A DNA stretch of 64,000 nt from Chitinophaga hostae (GTDB lineage: Bacteria; Bacteroidota; Bacteroidia; Chitinophagales; Chitinophagaceae): assembly GCF_018224885.1 (NCBI RefSeq), contig NZ_JAGTXB010000023.1, positions 1 through 64,000 of the forward strand, given 5' to 3'. Below the pieces are notes generated by a model. The model had not been told where the DNA came from, did no database searches, and worked only from the letters and a program-made list of their open reading frames with translations. Position 1 is the stretch's first letter, and the number at the start of each line of letters is the position of its first letter. Both the position numbers and the translations under genes were made by a program. This document shows positions 59,901 through 64,000 of the stretch, piece after piece.

Positions 59901-60221
59901 GCTTCGCGTCCGGCTATTGTGGGATCTTTTTATCATGACGCGTTGGTACAACCCAACAGGCTGAATCAGAGCCTGGTGATGGAGGATGGCTCTTACTTTA
60001 AAATCAACCAGATCACGCTGGCCTACCAGTTCCGCGACTTTGATTTTATGAAGCGGTTAAAGCTGCGTGTATTGCGCGCTTATTTCACAGCTTATAACGT
60101 GGCTATCTTTTCCAACTACTCTGGTCCCAACCCTGAAACGGTTACTTCGCTGGGAAGGGATGATATCAATGGATATCCTGCCGCCAGTAGTTTCACATTT
60201 GGTATAGGCGCTCAATTTTAA
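56979..60221 (+). CDS. SusC/RagA TonB-dependent receptor (canonical)
   Basis: A 1080-residue outer-membrane receptor. The signal peptide ends near YAQQ (25-28). It is followed by a carboxypeptidase-regulatory-like domain (about 32-108, VTIKGRVTDAASKDGIPGVTIIDIKNNKG), the box KEAVVVGYQ (109-117), the plug (SNIQELLQGKVAGLNIQNNSGAPG, VQSIEVMKDAQATALYGSRGANGVIVVTTK) and a barrel ending FTFGIGAQF. This is the usual SusC layout, in contrast to the first receptor of the operon. SusD follows 21 bp downstream. Confidence 0.95.
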   Translation: MNKRYLTLLVSFFLLLTGASYTVYAQQAVTIKGRVTDAASKDGIPGVTIIDIKNNKGLGVTDPTGQFIIKVEPDKTIQFRYIGYRFETLKIGKATVLNVTLTPENKSLKEAVVVGYQKRTKETVSGSVAVISGKDLQDVPVSNIQELLQGKVAGLNIQNNSGAPGFRGTMSVRGVSQLNVSGSGDQAYLASNNPLLVIDNVPVDFDGGISQSMLQPGAATGPLALIPPEDVQSIEVMKDAQATALYGSRGANGVIVVTTKRGNSPTPIIDVNSSIFVNFPPKLRPTIGGNAERRYRINSIFMNARDEQDVRDILAKPETQFLTDSLNSFYNNSTDWQGLFYQTTMNTNNNVQISGGNIKMNYKANFAYQMNQGVLKNTGFNKYSLNMQLNMQPSKKLRIGAQLFSALGQKQRGNGGGLTDNGAGNSFTTSLLPGPSKFVGNPQLDGYENNIDDNNTVNFRGFVDVDYEIINNLRINSTTSYDYYTDTRDQFKMSFSNNNATRLYGFVGRHDELNTRNGVNYSYSSNKKDLEKGNNIYASVFSEINIKSDDQHVRDVRNGPNDYYWGPRGYSPRFYPGNVWNNANEVNVNGTPVSYVYHAASWAGFLSYNFRTKYSVDLAYRLDGSSAAGINNPYTKNPSVGFRWNFNKENLMRRLSWLDYGSIRTTYGVNSRPTATILNSLGVYKSVPGYNNANSIIPEFDVLANPSMEPEKSSQFNFGVDLGLFKSRLEIIYDTYYKNNYNLVRDAYLPNATGYNKMQVNGGAIVNYGHELSITGRPIVHLNPKGFQWTVSVNGAYNKGILTELPGGSQFYLSIDDRNRQSIALKVGRNPQSNYLFQTDGVYRNTSDVPVDPIRGVRYKANAGPGSQFFQAGDPIWRDLNGDYALSDADYVIMGNPEPSVTGGFNNTFSYQNVSLSVFCTYLLNRSILNNAIAARVYRLQAPYVTDYTGNNLDGPINLYDISKLDYWKRPGDVASRPAIVGSFYHDALVQPNRLNQSLVMEDGSYFKINQITLAYQFRDFDFMKRLKLRVLRAYFTAYNVAIFSNYSGPNPETVTSLGRDDINGYPAASSFTFGIGAQF

Positions 60222-60242
60222 TAACGTTTAAATTATTTTCAG

Positions 60243-61706
60243 ATGAGAAAATGGTATAAAATAGGCATCATCATCTGCCTGCTGGCAGGTGCGGGCGCCT
60301 GCAAAAAATTTCTGGAAGTAAAGCCGCTGGATACACTTTCCGGGAAGGATTTCTGGAAAACAAAACAGGATGCGCAGAGTGCTATTAACGGCGCATATGT
60401 TATCCTGCTGAATAAATTTACCAGGAGTATATTATATAATGCGGGCGATTTCAGACCAGGGAACTGGAACTGGTTTGGAAAAGATAATCTCCGTAAGCTG
60501 GGCCAGAACCTGATGCTGAATACAGGTGGTGGCGATGGCGCTGATAATCCGCAGGACTGGAAAGAATTTTACCAGGCGATTGCATTGGCTAATTTATGTA
60601 TAGACAGGATACCCGGTATTGAAGATCCGAATTTTGGCAACAGGGAAAAGAAGGCGCTGGTGGCGGAAGCGAGGTTCCTGAGAGCATTCATCTATTTTTA
60701 TATAGCAAGGATGTATGGAGATGTTCCTTTGCAAACGGATCCTTACGATACCAAACTGATGCCGCGTGAAAAAATGCTGACTGTACTGGATTTTTGTTTG
60801 AAAGACCTGGAAACCAGTAAGGACGATTTGCCGTTGTCGTACGACGATCCTACCAACCGGGCGGTAAGAGGTACGCAGGGGGCTGCACTGGCATTGATGG
60901 CGCATATCAACATGTGGGCGGCCGGATTTGATAAAGCCAATGAGCAGAAATACTGGACACAAACAGCTGCGCTGGGAAAGGCGGTTATGGATCTTAATGT
61001 GTATAAGCTCCTGCCTTATACCAAAGAAACGTTCCTGACCATATTCAAGGGGCGTTCTGAAGAGGGTATTTTTGAATTATCGCTTGATGCCAACTACGGC
61101 GGCAAGTTTCACTCGCTGATCTGCCAGTGGACATTGCACGAACCTTATATCCATGATAATATTGGCGGCAGAAGTGAAATAACGCCGATGATCCGGCACC
61201 TCGACCGGATCTATCCCCGTGGCGAATCAGACAAGCGGCTGGAGCTGTGGTTTTACAATCCGTATAATACCGATCAAACGCCGATGTTCCTGAAGTTTTC
61301 AGCCATCACCGATCCTTCCTCCAGGGACTACGATGCTAACCTGATTTTTTTCCGTTATGCAGATATCATATTGCTGAGAGCAGAGGCGCTGGCTTACCTG
61401 AACCAGAATGTGGAATCGATCAAAATGCTGAACCTGGTACGTGACCGGGCGGGCGCCAAACTGTATGTTGGCGGTGGCGGCAAACCGTTACAGGACGCCG
61501 TATTCCTGGAAAGGGAGAAAGAAATGATGGGAGAGGGGCATTTATGGTATGACCTGATCCGCACCGGCAGAATTTCCGATAAAAATGCATTGGAGAATTC
61601 GCTGACACCGGAGCAAATGGAGCGGGGAGCCTGGACCTGGCCTATATCGGGCGATGCGGTGAAAAATAATCCGTTGGTTACCAGGAATGCTTATTGGATA
61701 CAATAA
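60243..61706 (+). CDS. RagB/SusD family lipoprotein
   Basis: A 487-residue SusD-like surface lipoprotein, partner of the preceding SusC. Lipobox AGAC (Cys20) followed by KKFLEVKPLDTLSGKDFW, the standard SusD start. Conserved fold segments are DAQSAINGAYVILL, ARFLRAFIYFYIARMYGDVPLQT, and near the C-terminus IILLRAEALAYLNQNVESIKMLNLVRDRAG and LEREKEMMGEGHLWYDLIRTGRI. The gap to the FAS1 gene is 18 bp. It is only distantly similar to the first SusD, so the pairs are not a fresh duplication. Confidence 0.95.
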   Translation: MRKWYKIGIIICLLAGAGACKKFLEVKPLDTLSGKDFWKTKQDAQSAINGAYVILLNKFTRSILYNAGDFRPGNWNWFGKDNLRKLGQNLMLNTGGGDGADNPQDWKEFYQAIALANLCIDRIPGIEDPNFGNREKKALVAEARFLRAFIYFYIARMYGDVPLQTDPYDTKLMPREKMLTVLDFCLKDLETSKDDLPLSYDDPTNRAVRGTQGAALALMAHINMWAAGFDKANEQKYWTQTAALGKAVMDLNVYKLLPYTKETFLTIFKGRSEEGIFELSLDANYGGKFHSLICQWTLHEPYIHDNIGGRSEITPMIRHLDRIYPRGESDKRLELWFYNPYNTDQTPMFLKFSAITDPSSRDYDANLIFFRYADIILLRAEALAYLNQNVESIKMLNLVRDRAGAKLYVGGGGKPLQDAVFLEREKEMMGEGHLWYDLIRTGRISDKNALENSLTPEQMERGAWTWPISGDAVKNNPLVTRNAYWIQ

Positions 61707-61724
61707 CTGTTAAAAACATTTACT

Positions 61725-62420
61725 ATGCGCAAGTTGTTGCCCTTAGCCGGCATGCTGTTGTTGATAGGATTATTTATATCCGCCTGTAAAAAGGATTACT
61801 ATGTAGACGGAGGTTTGGCAGATCCTCACTATAATGGTACCATATACGACTATCTCGTAAAAAATCCTTACCTGTTTGATACCGTTGCCTACGTAGTGGA
61901 GAAGGCAGGATTAAAGGATATGCTGCAGAATGATTCTGTTACTTTTTTTGCGCCCACTGATCAGAGCATTGGTGATGCGCTGGCAGACCTGAACGAATAC
62001 CGCTACAGAAATGTGGAGGACAGTGTGCATTTGCCGGATATTCCCGGTGATATCTGGCGGAAGTTCCTGATGCGGTATATCCTGAAAGGAAAACATACCG
62101 CCAATCAATTTGCCCGTATTGATCCTGCTAACGTATACGCCTATCCGGGAATCAACTATGTGATGGCCGGTGGTTATATCCTGAACATCGGGCTGGTATA
62201 TAAGGATTATAACGGTGTAGAAGCTGTGGGCGCCCGTTTGCTGCTGCTGACAGACATCACCTATGACCCGGTTACATTTAAAAACAATCCTTATGTGTAT
62301 GTATCGTCATCAGACATTCAGCCTACCAACGGGGTGATCCATGCATTAAATGTACGGCATCTGTTCAGCTTCCGGGGCGATTTTCTGAGAGAAGCCGAAC
62401 AGGCGTTACAGCATCAATAA
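61725..62420 (+). CDS. FAS1 (fasciclin) domain lipoprotein
   Basis: A 231-residue surface lipoprotein: lipobox ISAC (Cys21) followed by KKDYYVDGG. One FAS1-like domain covers most of the mature part: YDYLVKNPYLFDTVAYVVEKAGLKDMLQNDSVTFFAPTDQSI, IWRKFLMRYILKGKHTANQFA, and NGVIHALNVRHLFSFRGDF. It is the counterpart of the longer FAS1 protein of the first module but without the C-terminal carbohydrate-binding domain. Its position right after SusD suggests a shared role in ligand capture at the surface. Confidence 0.85.
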   Translation: MRKLLPLAGMLLLIGLFISACKKDYYVDGGLADPHYNGTIYDYLVKNPYLFDTVAYVVEKAGLKDMLQNDSVTFFAPTDQSIGDALADLNEYRYRNVEDSVHLPDIPGDIWRKFLMRYILKGKHTANQFARIDPANVYAYPGINYVMAGGYILNIGLVYKDYNGVEAVGARLLLLTDITYDPVTFKNNPYVYVSSSDIQPTNGVIHALNVRHLFSFRGDFLREAEQALQHQ

Positions 62421-62438
62421 ACTATTAACGCATTCAGT

Positions 62439-64000
62439 ATGAAAAGATATATCTATTTAATAGCACTCCTGGCTGGTTTGGGCGCCTGTAAGAAGGAAAC
62501 CGTTAGCACCAACGGGAAAAATCCCTACCAGGAAACGGTGTTGCCGGCCATTTCAATCAACAAGGACGGCATCAATCCTGTTAAAGGAAAGGTGGGAGAC
62601 GAAGTAGTGATCGCTGGTAAAGGATTTGAAAAGAATAAGGATAAATTATCCATTCTCTTTAATGGGGTAAAAGCAGCGGTGGTATCACTAACGGATACAA
62701 CTATACGAGTAAAAGTGCCTGCGCAGGCAGCCACCGGGAATGTAGCTGCTACAGTGGGGCAGCAGTACTTTTTCGGGCCTTTTTTCCGGGTACTGGGTAC
62801 CTTTGAAATGGATACCACGTATCCCAGTCTCATTGGCGCCAACGGCGCTATTGGCGATATTATCCCGGTAGAAGACGGCAAGTACCTGGTGGTAGGAGAC
62901 TTTACCACTTTCAACGGCGTAGACTATGATCGCAACCGGGTGGCCAGGATCAATCACAACGGTACATCGGATAATAGTTTTGGTTTAAGAAAGAACGGTA
63001 CCAATACCTATGTAAGCAAAGCCGCTATAGTACCGGGGCCTGAAAAGAAGTACCTGGTAGCAGGCGCCTTCAACAACTACGAAGGCGTTGCTTATGTAAA
63101 CAGCCTGGCGTTGCTGAATAATAACGGCACACTCGCAGCAGATAAAATAATTTTACCCTCCGGGAAAGACCTCACGGTATCCAAACTAAAAGGAGGTATT
63201 TCAGGGTCAGTGGGTAACCTGCATGTGCAGGCAGATGGGGGGATATTGCTCACAGGCAGTTTCCGTTTTTATGTACAGCCTAATTTCCAGTTAACCAGTT
63301 CCCTGGGACTGGATTCCGTGCATCTTGATTCCATACAGGTAAATGGTATGGTGCGTTTAACGCCGGATGGCGGGTTGGACAGCACCTATAATTACGACCT
63401 GGTAAAGCATATGGGGAAAGAAGGGCCGAATGGTTTTATTAACCGTTCTATCCTGTTGCCGGATGGAAAGATGCTGATTGCAGGTAATTTCACCAAATAC
63501 AACGGGCAAACGGTTAACCGTATCGCCAGGCTGAATGCCGATGGTTCGCTGGATCCCACATTTGTATCCGGCGCCGGCGCAGACCAGGCCATTGTAAATA
63601 TGGCAAGACAGGCAGATGGCAAGATCGTGCTGGTTGGCGGCTTTAATAACTTTGGCGGTACCTTGGTGCCCCATATAGCCCGTATTAATGCCAACGGAGT
63701 GGTAGACCCTACTTTTAATGCTGGAAAGGGCAGTAATGGCTTCTTTTACGATATCAGCTTTATGCCGGGCGGGCAGATTATTCTCAGTGGTATTTTCAGC
63801 CAGTTTGGCGATCTGCAGCGTAACAATATCATTGTATTGAATGCCGATGGTTCTATTCATCCTTCTTTCAATACCAATGGCGGTATCACCCTTAGCCCTG
63901 ATGCGGTGAGCGGCGGGATCATGAAAATTGTGCAGCAGGAGGGAGAGAAGTCGATGTTGCTGGTAGGTACCTTTACCAGGTTTGACTATCGTAACGCCAA
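62439..64000 (+). CDS. DUF5008/IPT-type surface lipoprotein with delta-60-like repeats (partial, 3' end beyond window)
   Basis: At least 520 codons, still open at the window edge. Signal peptide MKRYIYLIALLAGLGAC with lipid Cys17. It is followed by an IPT/TIG-like Ig domain (about 36-115, KGKVGDEVVIAGKGFEKNKDKLSILFNG), then repeated beta-strands of the GKYLVVGDFTTFNG, KYLVAGAFNNYEG, GKMLIAGNFTKYNGQTVNRIARLNADGSLD, GKIVLVGGFNNFGG type, which are delta-60-like repeats likely to form a beta-propeller. The closing member of the second SusCD module; it is thought to bind the substrate at the surface. Confidence 0.85.
   Translation, partial: MKRYIYLIALLAGLGACKKETVSTNGKNPYQETVLPAISINKDGINPVKGKVGDEVVIAGKGFEKNKDKLSILFNGVKAAVVSLTDTTIRVKVPAQAATGNVAATVGQQYFFGPFFRVLGTFEMDTTYPSLIGANGAIGDIIPVEDGKYLVVGDFTTFNGVDYDRNRVARINHNGTSDNSFGLRKNGTNTYVSKAAIVPGPEKKYLVAGAFNNYEGVAYVNSLALLNNNGTLAADKIILPSGKDLTVSKLKGGISGSVGNLHVQADGGILLTGSFRFYVQPNFQLTSSLGLDSVHLDSIQVNGMVRLTPDGGLDSTYNYDLVKHMGKEGPNGFINRSILLPDGKMLIAGNFTKYNGQTVNRIARLNADGSLDPTFVSGAGADQAIVNMARQADGKIVLVGGFNNFGGTLVPHIARINANGVVDPTFNAGKGSNGFFYDISFMPGGQIILSGIFSQFGDLQRNNIIVLNADGSIHPSFNTNGGITLSPDAVSGGIMKIVQQEGEKSMLLVGTFTRFDYRNA

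Overview
The window looks like a chromosomal segment of a Bacteroidota member close to Chitinophaga. The evidence is SusC/SusD outer-membrane pairs with fasciclin (FAS1), DUF5007 and DUF5008 lipoproteins, a YtxJ-type bacillithiol protein, Bacteroidota-type promoters (TTTG or TTG, 17-20 nt, TAnnTTTG) and weak or absent Shine-Dalgarno sequences. No rRNA, tRNA, CRISPR array, phage gene or transposase was seen. This assignment is an inference from gene content.

Layout. 0-4.3 kb (minus strand): coaA, Crp/Fnr regulator, DoxX-like protein and metallo-beta-lactamase-fold hydrolase, then an aldehyde dehydrogenase. 4.5-7.8 kb: an MFS carrier converging on a TetR-DHA2 efflux unit. 7.8-10.4 kb: glycolytic operon pfkA-pyk. 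10.5-20 kb: prolyl oligopeptidase, an RmlD-like reductase, an HU-domain membrane protein and a TPR/outer-membrane-barrel pair. 20-24 kb: DoxX, thioesterase, cinA and a 2-oxoacid dehydrogenase E2. 24-32 kb: RRM protein, small housekeeping or unknown genes, AraC regulator, zeta-like kinase and an S9 peptidase. 32-38 kb: DMT carrier, polyprenol-phosphate glycosyltransferase, DnaQ-like exonuclease, mpl, then a 49-residue lipoprotein, YtxJ, ubiX and aroQ. 38-45 kb: lipoproteins, M42 peptidase, UbiA-like protein, acyl-CoA carboxylase beta subunit and a LuxE-like protein.

The most interesting system is at 45.3-48.7 kb: an ECF sigma factor, a small zinc-type (HxxxCxxC) anti-sigma factor, a secreted Cys-rich precursor peptide with three tandem (E/Q)GKCG motifs, a DUF692 multinuclear non-heme iron oxygenase (MNIO), a DUF2063 partner and a DoxX-like membrane protein. 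This is the layout of the HvfABCX/bufferin class of copper-binding ribosomally made, modified peptides (RiPPs), here in a Bacteroidota background with a candidate ECF promoter and an internal hairpin.

48.8-64 kb: a polyprenyl diphosphate synthase, then one long plus-strand operon made of two tandem modules (SusC-SusD-FAS1-DUF5007 and SusC-SusD-FAS1-DUF5008). The last gene runs off the window edge.

Intergenic spaces carry two families of long inverted repeats. Family A is built of TTAGC-type units; family B has GGATTA(A/G)ACTGATT-type arms. Family B arms covary between copies, some copies reach into the 3' ends of genes, and in one place B is nested inside A.
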